DNA of 64,000 bases, taken from Paramoeba atlantica (lineage: Eukaryota; Discosea). The notes below the pieces were generated by a model. That model ran no database searches. It was not told the DNA's origin and saw only the letters and a program-made list of their open reading frames with translations. This document shows, one piece after another, positions 1 through 9,415 of this stretch (within the stretch, counting starts at the first letter, position 1; every line of letters starts with the position of its first letter). The stretch is from NCBI GenBank assembly GCA_977017575.1, contig CDRNVI010000044.1, positions 620,001 to 684,000 of the forward strand. The letters run 5' to 3'. The translations under genes were made by a program, and so were the position numbers.

Positions 1-700
1 AGGTCAGTATGATACAGAGCAACATACAAAGAAACCAAACTACTACAATAGTGTGCTGAAAATAGCCTAGACATTGATACCAACTCTCCAGAGAGACCTC
101 AATAGGTGCAAAGAGAGCCGCGCGACCCCAGCGGAGGAGAAGACTAAGTGCGGGCTCATCTTCTGGATCCACCGCACAGATAGTCATAAATTTCATTCCT
201 AAGTTAAAATTTGACCGAAATGCAATTTTCCCTAACTCAGAGTGATATGAACGCGAATTCGCATTGGTCTTGTGTGTAATATTTCCGGAATCTCCTGCAC
301 GCAAGCACTTTCCTGCGGCCCCAAAAGATTTCTCATTGAAGCAGGGCGTTTGCGGATAGAGAAAGAAAACAACAAGCGAGCATAATAACATAGTATTAAT
401 AGCCTGCGTCACTTTCATTCTAGCGAACATAATGTACTCTGATTTATCACTCCAATATTCGCTCAAAAGGCTGGGGAGAACGTCACAAGTGGTGTTACAA
501 GTCCATACGAATAAGCATTTTGATAAAGAATAACAAGTCAACGTACAATAAGCAAGATATTTCTCTTAAATGTTTACATCATCTGTATTGCAAAATCCTT
601 TTATCTCGAATATTCTCAAAAATCATACCAAAAACAGCCATTTTTCAACCCATATCTAACTCTCAAATGATGCGAAAAAAAGAGCTGCACAACCTCTCCT
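1..700. other. Flank downstream of the KREPA-like gene, no gene seen
   Basis: I see no convincing gene, RNA or repeat here. The stretch is moderately AT-rich and lies 3' of the minus-strand gene that ends at 701, so it should hold that gene's 3' untranslated region and possibly the processing signals of the next gene. Confidence 0.5.
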
Positions 701-2206
701 CTATAGAAGGGTCACCGACCCGCACGAATTCGTCACATGTACCAGCGGATAGTAATAATACCGCGAGTTCACGTTCTCCATCTGCGGGTTCATACTCAGT
801 TGTCCCACCACACACACTGTCCCGCCCTCCTCCAGACCCGACGTCAGGGCGCGTTCCCAGGCCTCCGCATTCTCATCCCTTTTCCCCCCTGGTCCATCCT
901 CATTACGTAACCTCACCCGTACCACCACACTGTCCCGGTCACTCTCCCCCGCAGGTGCCTCCGCAAACGGACACAACACCGAGAACTGAAACACCCGGGT
1001 TTCATAAATATACCCCACATTCAGCTCATACGCCCGGCCCACGAGCACAATCGTGTTCACACAGGCATTATGCCCCGCAATCGTCACCTCCTCCGGGGGG
1101 AGACTCTGCGCCGCGGTACTCTTTAGCGCCGCCACCCGCTCCAGTCGCTCCGCCTCCGCCGCACTAAGCGGGGGTTTCTTCCCCTCCTGCGTCGGATCCG
1201 ACCCGGGACCCGAGGTCGACGACCCACCACTGGTGGTGGAGCTAAACCCCCCCGCTGGTCTCTCCCCGCGGTGTCCGGGACCTCCCCCGGGGTCTTGGGC
1301 CACGCCCCCGGTGGGGGTCCCCCCGGTCCCCCCCTCTACCCCACTGCCCCCACTACCCCCTCCCCCACTACCCCCTCCCGCAGTACTGGGCTGCACGGTG
1401 CCTACCCCCAGCACGGTGTTGTGCTTAAAGCTCATGTGGGTGATGAGCGCACTCTCGAGACGGAAGGACTTGGTGCACTGGGTGCAGTTGTATCGGAGCT
1501 CCCCGGGGGTAGTGGCAGTGGAAGACTCGGAGGGGGAGTCGGGAGAATGCATAGAGGGCTTCATAGAGGGATTCGTGGAGGGATTCATGGAGGAATTCAT
1601 AGTGGAATTCGTGGAGGAATTCATAGGCGTAGAATTCATAGTGGAATTCGTGGAGGAATTCGTAGGCGTAGAATTCATTTGCGTCGAATTCATATTCGAG
1701 GGGGTTGTCCCCATGTATGCGGGATTTGTATTCCCCATAGGGTTGGGAGGATAAGAAGCAGAAGAAGAAGAAGAAGGGGAGGGGACTGTTGTTGTGGTTG
1801 TTCCGGGGAGGGGACTGGTGAGGGGATTGGGACCTGCAAAGGGGTTGGACCCGAAGAAGGGGGTTGCGAAGGAGGTAGAGGACCCGGCTCCTAAGGGGGG
1901 GTTGGGGTTAGGGGGGGGTGTGGAGGAAGAGAAGGGGGAGAAGGAAAAGGGGGAGGGGGGAGGGGTGCCGGGGGATGCGGAGAAGAGAGTAGAGGTGGAG
2001 GAGGTGAAGGTGGTAGTGCTCGCGGGGTCGGTTGTGAATGGAGAACTCGCAAACGGGCTTGGGGGAATGCCTCCGGGAGTCGAGGTGGGCGGGGTGCCGC
2101 CAGGGGTAAGGTGACGATAGGATAGCGTCCAGAGTCGTTTGTTCGTACCGAGGGCAGAGCGACAAATTCGGTGGAAACGAAAAGAAGAACTGGTGAGTCG
2201 AGGCAT
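701..2206 (-). CDS. KREPA-like RNA-editing protein: C2H2 finger plus OB fold
   Basis: A 501-aa protein. The N-terminus is Arg/Ser-rich and free of acidic residues for about 30 residues, like a mitochondrial presequence. Residues about 15-235 are Pro/Ser/Thr/Asn low complexity with NSTMNSTPMN-type repeats. A C2H2 finger lies at about 241-262 (C-x2-C...FRLESAL..H....H), followed by a Gly-rich linker. An OB fold fills about 375-501, with VNTIVLVGRAYEL, GYIYETRVFQFSV, TVCVVGQLSMNPQ and YYYYPLVHV. This finger-linker-OB order and the PQ-x-E...YYP signature match kinetoplastid editosome KREPA proteins, whose OB folds bind guide RNA and each other. I chose the ATG at 2206 rather than an upstream ATG at 2323 because a pyrimidine tract and AG lie 4 nt before it. 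A mitochondrial SSB is the alternative, but the finger argues against that. The adjacent upstream gene shares the finger type. Confidence 0.7.
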   Translation of the reverse strand: MPRLTSSSFRFHRICRSALGTNKRLWTLSYRHLTPGGTPPTSTPGGIPPSPFASSPFTTDPASTTTFTSSTSTLFSASPGTPPPSPFSFSPFSSSTPPPNPNPPLGAGSSTSFATPFFGSNPFAGPNPLTSPLPGTTTTTVPSPSSSSSASYPPNPMGNTNPAYMGTTPSNMNSTQMNSTPTNSSTNSTMNSTPMNSSTNSTMNSSMNPSTNPSMKPSMHSPDSPSESSTATTPGELRYNCTQCTKSFRLESALITHMSFKHNTVLGVGTVQPSTAGGGSGGGGSGGSGVEGGTGGTPTGGVAQDPGGGPGHRGERPAGGFSSTTSGGSSTSGPGSDPTQEGKKPPLSAAEAERLERVAALKSTAAQSLPPEEVTIAGHNACVNTIVLVGRAYELNVGYIYETRVFQFSVLCPFAEAPAGESDRDSVVVRVRLRNEDGPGGKRDENAEAWERALTSGLEEGGTVCVVGQLSMNPQMENVNSRYYYYPLVHVTNSCGSVTLL

Positions 2207-2225
2207 AATACTAGGAAAAAAGGTG
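2207..2225 (-). promoter_or_regulatory. Putative trans-splice acceptor of the OB-fold gene
   Basis: On the minus strand CACCTTTTTTCCTAG precedes TATT-ATG. A pyrimidine tract ending in AG four bases before the start codon fits a spliced-leader addition site. It supports starting translation at 2206 and not at the in-frame ATG further upstream. Confidence 0.45.
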
Positions 2226-2487
2226 TAGAGATAGTTTGTTGTGATGTTGTGTATAAATACGTTTGTTGGGCTAAAAAGGAAATCTCTTAGATATTGAGCC
2301 TTCTGAACGCCCGAATGATACATCCTATTGGGAGTACATTAGCTAGACGTACGTTACTTAGATTACATACTCGCTTCGCAATGCCCTCTATTTTCTACAA
2401 GAATCTATTGTACCGGCACAGGGTTACTGGGCTAGACCACAATGAACTCCTCACAACCCCACCCTTCACACCAAAAAGTATCCCTGC

Positions 2488-5400
2488 TCATGCGTCATCC
2501 GCGAACGGGTCCGCAGGGGGGATCGGTTCCACTCCATCAGGCTGGAACGGGTGTTTAACAACCCCATCCCCGCCGATACCTCCCTCCACCATCCCTCCAC
2601 CCGCCTCACCCGCTTTCGGGTCACTTGTAAAGGTGCGATTCACAATTGCGTGATTCGCTACAATGTGTGCATCTAACGCACTTTGTAGTCGAAATCCCTG
2701 ACCACATTGGGGGCAGGAATACCGTGAAGACGGAGCTGAAGCAGAGGAACTCCGAGGAGCCGAGGAGGGGGAAGAAGCAGAAGAGTTCTGTGAGCTCAAC
2801 TCTGCGTACCCCCTCTCCCCGGGTATCTTCTCCGTAACAAAGGGGGGACTCAACCCTCCAGTACTCATCCCTCTGTCGCCCCCATAGTTTGACATTGGGG
2901 TAAAAGGAGTGAAGGGGGCCGAGGAGGAGGGGGAGGAAGGGGACGCTCCCTGTGTCCTCGAGGCCCCCGTAGTAAAAGGGCCAGGAGGAGAGGAAGTCCC
3001 AAATGGGGATAAGGGATTGAAGGAGAGATGGGGACTAGTAGGAGATTGTTGTTGTTGTTGCTGTTGTGTACCATAGGTTATGGTTGGATTATAAGGTTGT
3101 TGTTGTGTACCGTAGGATGGATTGGGAGATTGTTGTTGTTGTTGTGTACCATAGGCCATGATTAGATTAGGAGGTTGTTGTTGTCCACAATAGGATATCG
3201 TTGGATTAGGTTGTTTTTGTTGTGTACCATAGGATATCGTTGGATTAGGTTGTTGTTGTTGTGTACCATAGGATATCGTTGGATTAGGTTGTTGTTGTGT
3301 ACCATAGGATATGGTTGGATTAGGAGGTTGTTGTTGTCCACCATAGGATATGGCTGGATTAGGAGAAGGTTGTGGAGAAGGGGGAGAGGGAGTGTGTGTG
3401 GTGATGGGGGAAAAGGAAGGGGTTGGGGAAGTGGGAGGTGGTGTGTTGGAAGGTGTGAAAGGGTTGGAGTTCGGGGTTACAGGTGAGCCTTGTGTTTGTG
3501 CAAAGGGGTTGGGAGCATAGCTACCAGTGGATGTACTCGATTGTGCGAAGGGGTTGGATGAAGAACCAGGTGCAGACGAACTTTCCTGCGCGAAAGGATT
3601 GGGTGACGAACTTGCATTTGATGTGTTTGACTGTGCAAAGGGGTTCGGCGTGGAGGTGGCAGGTGATGTGTTCGAATGTGCATACGGGTTAGACGCAGAG
3701 CCAGTGGTTGATGCACTCGATTGTGCCAAGGGGTTGGATAGAGAACCGCTGTTTACACCTCCTTGTGCAAAGGGGTTCGGTGCAGAACTTGCAGTTGAGG
3801 TGCTTGAATGTGCGAACGGGTTAAAAGAGCCCGTTGTAGAAGAACTTGCTTGCCCAAAAAGATTCGGTGCAGAACCTGAAGTGGATGCGCCAGAGTGTGC
3901 AAACGGGTTAAGTGAGGAACCAGGTGTGTGTGAACCGGTTGGTGCTATGGGATTCGGCACAGATCTGGCGGGTGTTGTGTTTGAATGTGAAAACGGGTTG
4001 TAAGATGGGGAAAGAGGGGTGGAGGCACCCGTTCGTGCTAGGGGGGTAGACGGAGCACCGGTAGTTGCTGTGTTCGATTGCGCAAAAGGGTTAGCAGATG
4101 TACCAGATGAGGACGAAGTTGCTTGTACAAAAGGATTAGGCGCAGAACTTGCGCTTGATATGTTCGATTGTGCAGAAGAACCAGTGGTTACACCTGCTTG
4201 TGCAAAGGGGTTAGGCGCAATACTAACAGTTGCTGTGTTCGATTGTGCGAAGGGATTAGGTGAAGAGCCAGTGGTGGACGCAGATGTTTGTGCAAAGGAA
4301 GTGGGTGCAGAACTGGTAGGTGGTGTACTCGACTGCGTAAAGGGATTAGAGGATGAAGAACATGTTGTACACGATTTTGCTTGTGCAAAAGGATTCGGTG
4401 AAGAACTTGAAGTCGATGCATCTGATTCTGTAAAATGGGTCGATGAGAAACTAGTGGCCGGTGACCCTGTTCGTGCAAACGGATTAGGCGATGAACTGGT
4501 GGTCGATGAGTTCGATTGCGCAAAGGGGTTAGATGAACCTGTGGTGGAACCTGTTTGGGCGGAACGATTGGGGGCAGGTGTTGTGGTTGTACTCGACTGT
4601 GTAAATGGATTAGGTGAACCTGTGGTGGACGAACCTGTTTGGGCGAAAGGAATACGTGTAGAACTGGTAACTGGTGTGCTTGACTGCGGAAAAGGGTTCG
4701 ATGAGGAACCAGTTGACGGGGAACCTGTTCGTGAAAAGGGATTAGCCGAAGAGCTCACGGTCGATGTACTGGACTGTGCAAAAGGGTTCAATGAAGACTC
4801 AGTGATGGGTGCAGATGTTTGAACAATTATTTTGGATGGGGTACCAGTCGTGGACGCAGGTGTTTGTACACCCGATGCACCTAAATTCGAAGCACACCTA
4901 ATAGTATCTAAATATGGATTCGGGAGCACATCCAGCTTTACACCATGACCTTCCTGAGCAAAAGGGTTATTAGGAATGTGCTCTTGTGCAGCCTGGTCAG
5001 GTGTCAAACTCACAGCTGAGTGCGAAAACGGTTGGTCTGCCGTAATCGTAGTTGTTGTTTTCGATTGTGCAGGCGAGCAAGGTGCCGCACTTGTGGCTGC
5101 TGTACTCGATTGCGCAAATGGATTAGGCGCAGAACTGGTGGTAGCTGTGGGTGACTGGGAGAAGGGTTTGGGAGTTGAACTAGGTGTTGCTGTGGTGGAC
5201 TGGGCGAAAGGATTAGGAGCTGAACTGGGTGTTGCTGTGGTTAGCTGGCCGAAAGGGTTTGGAACCGAACTCATTTGCGTAAAAGGATTGGGTGTCGAAC
5301 TTGTAGTCATCGTTTTTGATTGGGCGAATTTAGTAGGCGCTGAACTTTGTATGGTTGCATTTGATTGCGTCATCGTATTGGGATTGAATTCAGAGGCTGG

Positions 5401-6783
5401 CGTTCTTGGAGGTATAAAAGTATTGGACGCCGCATTAGTTGGTATATTTGATTGTGCCAGTGGGTTGTGTACCATACTAAGACTACCTGTTTCCGGCCCT
5501 ACTGGTAGTATCCGTTGCGGTAATGTGCCTGTAGGAGACCCTGTTATGCTAGAATTCAGGCTTTGACTGGGAGCCAAGACCTGCTGTGATTTGACACCCA
5601 TTGCCTGGCTTGGCAAGTTCGACTGATGTGATGTTGGAGGAGTGCCTGGACCTGCAGGTGTCTGGGTCGATTCAGTAGGTTTATCGACATTCGCGTGTGC
5701 GGTTTCCATATGAAACTGCAGGGCAATAGCGCTACGACAACCTTTGCCGCATGTGGGACATTGATGCTGCGCCTGTAGATCGGGGTTGGGAGATGTCTCC
5801 TGCTTGTACGGATTTGGCTCCGTAAAAGTCTGAAGTTGCCTTTGACCGAAAGAAATTTGGGGAATCTTTTCCGCGTCCTTTGCAGCTTTTTCACACTCTG
5901 CTTTCTGGTACACTGAGAGAGGCACCCCATCGGATTTCCATGAAAACGCGTCCTCATCGTATCCAAGTGCTTCCTTTCTTTCGCTGATATGTTTCTTAAT
6001 GTCTTCAAGTGTAACAGGGGCATACACCATGTATGGAGGAGGCGGTATTTCACCCTCTTCCAGTTCCTCAGCGTCGAAAAACTTTTTAGCGAACGCATCC
6101 CAGTATTCAACGATTTCAAGAACCAGGGGAATATCGGTGATACTCACAGATTTATGGCGATTTCTTTCCCGCTCTTCTCTTTCCTTTTTTCTGCGCGCCA
6201 TTTTTTCGTCTTCTGTTTCAGCTTTTCCTCTTTTAGCCTTTTGTTCTCTTGTTCTTATAATCTCCATGCGCTCCAAACGGCTCTCGTCATACTTGTCCAT
6301 CAACGCTTCAAACGTAAGAATTTTACTCAAAAGCTGGAGTGGTTTCGGGGCTTTGTGCTTCGTCTCAATATGATAATCTAGGGCGCTTTGCAAACGAAAA
6401 ATTTTCCCACAATCCGTACAAGTGTGTTTCGATTCAGTGGTCTTTGACAGTGTAGCTTCAAAATCTTCTGCGGTATCTTCTTTGGGGGCTGAGGCTTCTG
6501 TTGGGCCCGATTTAGTTGAGGTATTCGCGGAGAGTGGTGCGGGACGAGATGGGTGGGAGTCGTACATTTGACTTTCGGCTTTCAAAATACCACCGATGGT
6601 TTGCGCGCTCGGAGGACATTCTTGTGAGACAGTCTCCGTGTAACACAATCTAGCCTGCGATGAAAGTATGTTTATCCCTATAGAAGGAAAAGAACTTCTC
6701 CTCGAAATACAAGCGTTCAGCTGTACAGCACGAGCAACCGCTGTGCGGCAGAAGAAGGAATAAGAGAGCCCGACACCACTCAT
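2488..6783 (-). CDS. Large KREPA-like zinc-finger protein with NPF repeats
   Basis: A 1431-aa protein read from the first ATG at 6783; the frame extends three codons further only through a GTG. Residues 1-50 are rich in Arg/Ser/Ala (CRTAVARAV, CISRRSSF), like a mitochondrial presequence. C2H2 fingers lie at about 122-143, 342-363 and 1357-1378, two of them with the same FRLQSAL core as the neighbour. Residues about 165-210 are highly charged and probably helical. Between fingers 2 and 3 are dozens of NPFAQ units every 12-16 residues in Ser/Thr-rich sequence, then about eight NPTISYG-Q(n) repeats. I see no OB fold. The finger type, predicted targeting and adjacency suggest an RNA-editing accessory or structural protein derived from the KREPA group; this is inference. 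The NPF tripeptides resemble EH-domain ligands, but here they are probably just repeat expansion. Confidence 0.6.
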   Translation of the reverse strand: MSGVGLSYSFFCRTAVARAVQLNACISRRSSFPSIGINILSSQARLCYTETVSQECPPSAQTIGGILKAESQMYDSHPSRPAPLSANTSTKSGPTEASAPKEDTAEDFEATLSKTTESKHTCTDCGKIFRLQSALDYHIETKHKAPKPLQLLSKILTFEALMDKYDESRLERMEIIRTREQKAKRGKAETEDEKMARRKKEREERERNRHKSVSITDIPLVLEIVEYWDAFAKKFFDAEELEEGEIPPPPYMVYAPVTLEDIKKHISERKEALGYDEDAFSWKSDGVPLSVYQKAECEKAAKDAEKIPQISFGQRQLQTFTEPNPYKQETSPNPDLQAQHQCPTCGKGCRSAIALQFHMETAHANVDKPTESTQTPAGPGTPPTSHQSNLPSQAMGVKSQQVLAPSQSLNSSITGSPTGTLPQRILPVGPETGSLSMVHNPLAQSNIPTNAASNTFIPPRTPASEFNPNTMTQSNATIQSSAPTKFAQSKTMTTSSTPNPFTQMSSVPNPFGQLTTATPSSAPNPFAQSTTATPSSTPKPFSQSPTATTSSAPNPFAQSSTAATSAAPCSPAQSKTTTTITADQPFSHSAVSLTPDQAAQEHIPNNPFAQEGHGVKLDVLPNPYLDTIRCASNLGASGVQTPASTTGTPSKIIVQTSAPITESSLNPFAQSSTSTVSSSANPFSRTGSPSTGSSSNPFPQSSTPVTSSTRIPFAQTGSSTTGSPNPFTQSSTTTTPAPNRSAQTGSTTGSSNPFAQSNSSTTSSSPNPFARTGSPATSFSSTHFTESDASTSSSSPNPFAQAKSCTTCSSSSNPFTQSSTPPTSSAPTSFAQTSASTTGSSPNPFAQSNTATVSIAPNPFAQAGVTTGSSAQSNISSASSAPNPFVQATSSSSGTSANPFAQSNTATTGAPSTPLARTGASTPLSPSYNPFSHSNTTPARSVPNPIAPTGSHTPGSSLNPFAHSGASTSGSAPNLFGQASSSTTGSFNPFAHSSTSTASSAPNPFAQGGVNSGSLSNPLAQSSASTTGSASNPYAHSNTSPATSTPNPFAQSNTSNASSSPNPFAQESSSAPGSSSNPFAQSSTSTGSYAPNPFAQTQGSPVTPNSNPFTPSNTPPPTSPTPSFSPITTHTPSPPSPQPSPNPAISYGGQQQPPNPTISYGTQQQPNPTISYGTQQQQPNPTISYGTQQKQPNPTISYCGQQQPPNLIMAYGTQQQQQSPNPSYGTQQQPYNPTITYGTQQQQQQQSPTSPHLSFNPLSPFGTSSPPGPFTTGASRTQGASPSSPSSSAPFTPFTPMSNYGGDRGMSTGGLSPPFVTEKIPGERGYAELSSQNSSASSPSSAPRSSSASAPSSRYSCPQCGQGFRLQSALDAHIVANHAIVNRTFTSDPKAGEAGGGMVEGGIGGDGVVKHPFQPDGVEPIPPADPFADDA
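3040..3370 (-). repeat. Coding tandem repeat, NPTISYG-polyQ units
   Basis: About eight imperfect 39-45-bp units inside the large zinc-finger gene, each encoding P-N-P-T-I-S-Y-G-T followed by a run of Gln. Run lengths differ between units, as expected for slippage of the CAA/CAG-type tracts, which appear as TTG runs on the plus strand. Confidence 0.8.
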
Positions 6784-7027
6784 TTTGTTCACGAAAATTT
6801 AATATATGAGAATATTTATCTAAGTGGGGTGATCATCGTAGATTTTGCTATGTTTGGAGCGAAGGCGTAAAAAAGAGTGTAGTATTGTGACATGCAAGAA
6901 ATGTACCTATTCCGCATAAATTCACATAACAATACAAAGTAACTGTAGTACAGTTACTGTACTACTTTTGATGAAGAAATGCTTCCTACGCATTCATGCA
7001 CTTATTTGTGGCACGTGCCCTCACATG

Positions 7028-8962
7028 TCACACATCTAGCTGAGCGTACTCCGGTCGAATTTTCCAAATCCGGACCTCCGCCTGCTGGGTGAGTAACCCG
7101 ACACGGCTTAGGGCGGCTCGTACCCTATGGGAACGACCAAACACCTCAAACAACTCACTCTCCCGTACCGCGTGACTTGCCTGAAGTTTCTCAATCAGTG
7201 CCTCACTCAGTTGTGCCTCATCCATCGAGGCTTTTTGGGTTCGCGCTCGTTTCGCTGTCGCGATCTCGGGTTTCCCTGTGAGATCAACGAAATCATCCTC
7301 ATCCAATGAGGGCTGGGAAAGTGCCACGCTTGTATGGAGATCGATTCGAGGCTGATCCGCCGATGTAGGGGAGAGCAGCTCACGGTAGTACGCCACAATA
7401 CCGGACTCACAGTCCGCACTGTACGTTCCCGCATCACCTGAGCCCGTCTCGTGCTCACGAAGCGAGGTAGCGCGAAGAAGATTCTCATCGCGGTACTCCA
7501 CCTCCAGGGTATCCAGGACGACGGAGGGACCGAATAGGAGTGCACGGATGACAAACTGAGGGGAAGTTACCCCACGTCTATGAGAAAACTCCGGAAAATA
7601 GCCTCCAGGGACAGCAAGGAAACTCAAATACACACCCGCGGAGAGGGAGATTTTGCTTGAGCGAAACACCCCAAGCTCGGTTCCGGGCTTCGTGCTCCTG
7701 TGAGCGACGGTACACAAATGCTGCAACACCCGCCTACGTTCCAGCCGGGTGTGACCCCTTAGTGTGGCCTCGAACGCGCCTGCTGTCACACACCATCCTG
7801 CATCACGCAAGGACGTCCACCAGTGTCCATTTTCACCTCCGCTTTCCACCTTCTCTTTCTCGAGTTTACGCAACACGGTCACCACAGCGTCTCTTCCATT
7901 ACCTGTTTCTTCTGCCCCTCTCACCTCTTTTTCCCCATTTTGCTCTCGTTTCCCCTCGCTTCCCACTCCCCCTTCGGTTAAATCCTCTATCAGCACGCGC
8001 AACCGGGTGTGACCTAGCTCGCTGAGCTCCGGCACTTCATGCGGCGTATAATACCGTAACGGTGTCCCCACCACAAGCCGCTGGGTCACCGCACGTTCCG
8101 GAACCCCGTCACGTACCGCCCACGACGTGGAAGAAGCAGAAGATACCGAAGATAAAGAAGACCTTCTCCCCCCTCTCCCTCCCTCCCCTCTCACCACCTC
8201 CACCGGAAACACCCCACACAACACCCTCTCCGCCTCCACACACGCAATCGCTTCTTTTAATTTTCCTACATCACCTCCCACCACTCCTTCCCCCCTGTTC
8301 CCCTCCTCTTCCTCCCCTCTTTCCTCTCCCTCCTCCCCCCTCCCTCTCTTCCCTCCTCCCCTCCCCTCCCCCCTCCCTTCACCACCACCACCACCCCCCC
8401 TCTTCCCCTTCCCTCTCCCCACACTCCCTTCACCCCTACCCCCCCTTCCCCCTCCCTCCCTTCCCCCTCTCCCACCACCACCACTCCCCCCTCTCTCCCA
8501 CAGCCCCACCTCCACCCTGTGCCCCAGGCACGCCGCCGTGGGCCACAGGCACGGCTCCCCCCCATCCAGCACCGCCACCACGACCCGGGCCCCGGTCAGC
8601 ACGCCCCGGGCCCGCCGCAGCCTACGCTGCCACCCCCCCTCCCGGAGCGCGGCCCGAGCCACCGCCGCCGCGGCCGGGGAAGCGACCACCGAGGGGGGGA
8701 GCGTGGAGGGGAGGGGGGGCGTGAGGGGAACGGGGAGCAGGCCGTGGGAGGAGAGGGTGTGGAGCGCGGAGGTGGTACGACTGAGCTCGTCGTCGAGGAG
8801 CAGGGAGAGGGTTTTGGTGGGGGGAGGGGAGGGGGGAGGGGTGGGGGTGGGGGTGGTGGTCTCGATGATAAAGGTGCCGGAGATGTGGTGGAGACGGGTG
8901 AGGAGGTTGCGGGGGAGACGGAGGTGCCATCCGGTGGAGGTTTTGACGTTGTCGAGTTTCAT
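7028..8962 (-). CDS. Unrecognised 644-aa protein with Gly/Arg/Glu-rich insert
   Basis: I do not recognise a family. The frame stays open to 9139, but only through a GTG; the first ATG is at 8962 and gives MKLDNVKTSTGWHLRL. The N-terminal 130 residues look folded apart from a Pro/Thr run. Residues about 155-240 are almost entirely Gly, Arg and Glu, encoded by a strongly strand-biased C-rich/G-rich tract. The region after it is folded-looking again, with TPLRYYTPHEVPEL and GVYLSFLAVPGGYFPEF. The C-terminus has a Lys/Arg patch (TAKRARTQK) and an alpha-helical tail ending VRIWKIRPEYAQLDV. A nuclear role is possible from the basic patch, but I have no functional evidence. It lies in the same minus-strand array as its neighbours. 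Confidence 0.6.
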   Translation of the reverse strand: MKLDNVKTSTGWHLRLPRNLLTRLHHISGTFIIETTTPTPTPPPSPPPTKTLSLLLDDELSRTTSALHTLSSHGLLPVPLTPPLPSTLPPSVVASPAAAAVARAALREGGWQRRLRRARGVLTGARVVVAVLDGGEPCLWPTAACLGHRVEVGLWERGGSGGGGRGGREGGGRGGRGEGSVGRGKGKRGGGGGGEGRGEGRGGGKRGRGEEGEERGEEEEGNRGEGVVGGDVGKLKEAIACVEAERVLCGVFPVEVVRGEGGRGGRRSSLSSVSSASSTSWAVRDGVPERAVTQRLVVGTPLRYYTPHEVPELSELGHTRLRVLIEDLTEGGVGSEGKREQNGEKEVRGAEETGNGRDAVVTVLRKLEKEKVESGGENGHWWTSLRDAGWCVTAGAFEATLRGHTRLERRRVLQHLCTVAHRSTKPGTELGVFRSSKISLSAGVYLSFLAVPGGYFPEFSHRRGVTSPQFVIRALLFGPSVVLDTLEVEYRDENLLRATSLREHETGSGDAGTYSADCESGIVAYYRELLSPTSADQPRIDLHTSVALSQPSLDEDDFVDLTGKPEIATAKRARTQKASMDEAQLSEALIEKLQASHAVRESELFEVFGRSHRVRAALSRVGLLTQQAEVRIWKIRPEYAQLDV

Positions 8963-9415
8963 GGGGAAGGAGGTGGGTGGTGGTGGTGGTGGCGGTGGTG
9001 GGTTTACATTTATGTACGAACGTGGAAAGTAGGAAAGTAAAAATGTTCTTTTTGAAGGATCAGGCAAGTAACGTGAATGTGTTTTCAAAGGCTTCTTGAG
9101 TGTGAAGAAGAAGAGAAGTATGTACTTCTTGAGGGTCACACGAAATTCAAAATACTGTTGATTAGCTCTACGGTTTTGAATCTATGAGTACCCCGCGAAA
9201 GAGGTGGCCCGCGGGTCATTTCGTGCCCTGCTGAGTTACGCCCATAACTCAAGTGGCGTGCTCTGTGTGAGACTGAAAAATCAAACACAAAACGTGTACT
9301 ACTGGTGCTTACTTACGTGCGGTACTTTACGAGGCATTGTTTTTTTCAACGCACCCAGACACTATGTCCATGGCACTGGGTCTGCGCAGGAGCTACAGCA
9401 TAAAGCGTGGCATGT

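Noticed and set aside
3483-5566. Plus-strand frames opposite the NPFAQ repeats (CAKGLG...-type)
   Set aside because: Shadow frames of the minus-strand repeat coding region. Their periodicity follows the 42-48-bp units of the real gene.
8062-9040. Pro/Ser- and Gly-rich plus-strand frames
   Set aside because: Antisense shadows of the Gly/Arg/Glu tract of the 644-aa gene, caused by strand composition bias.
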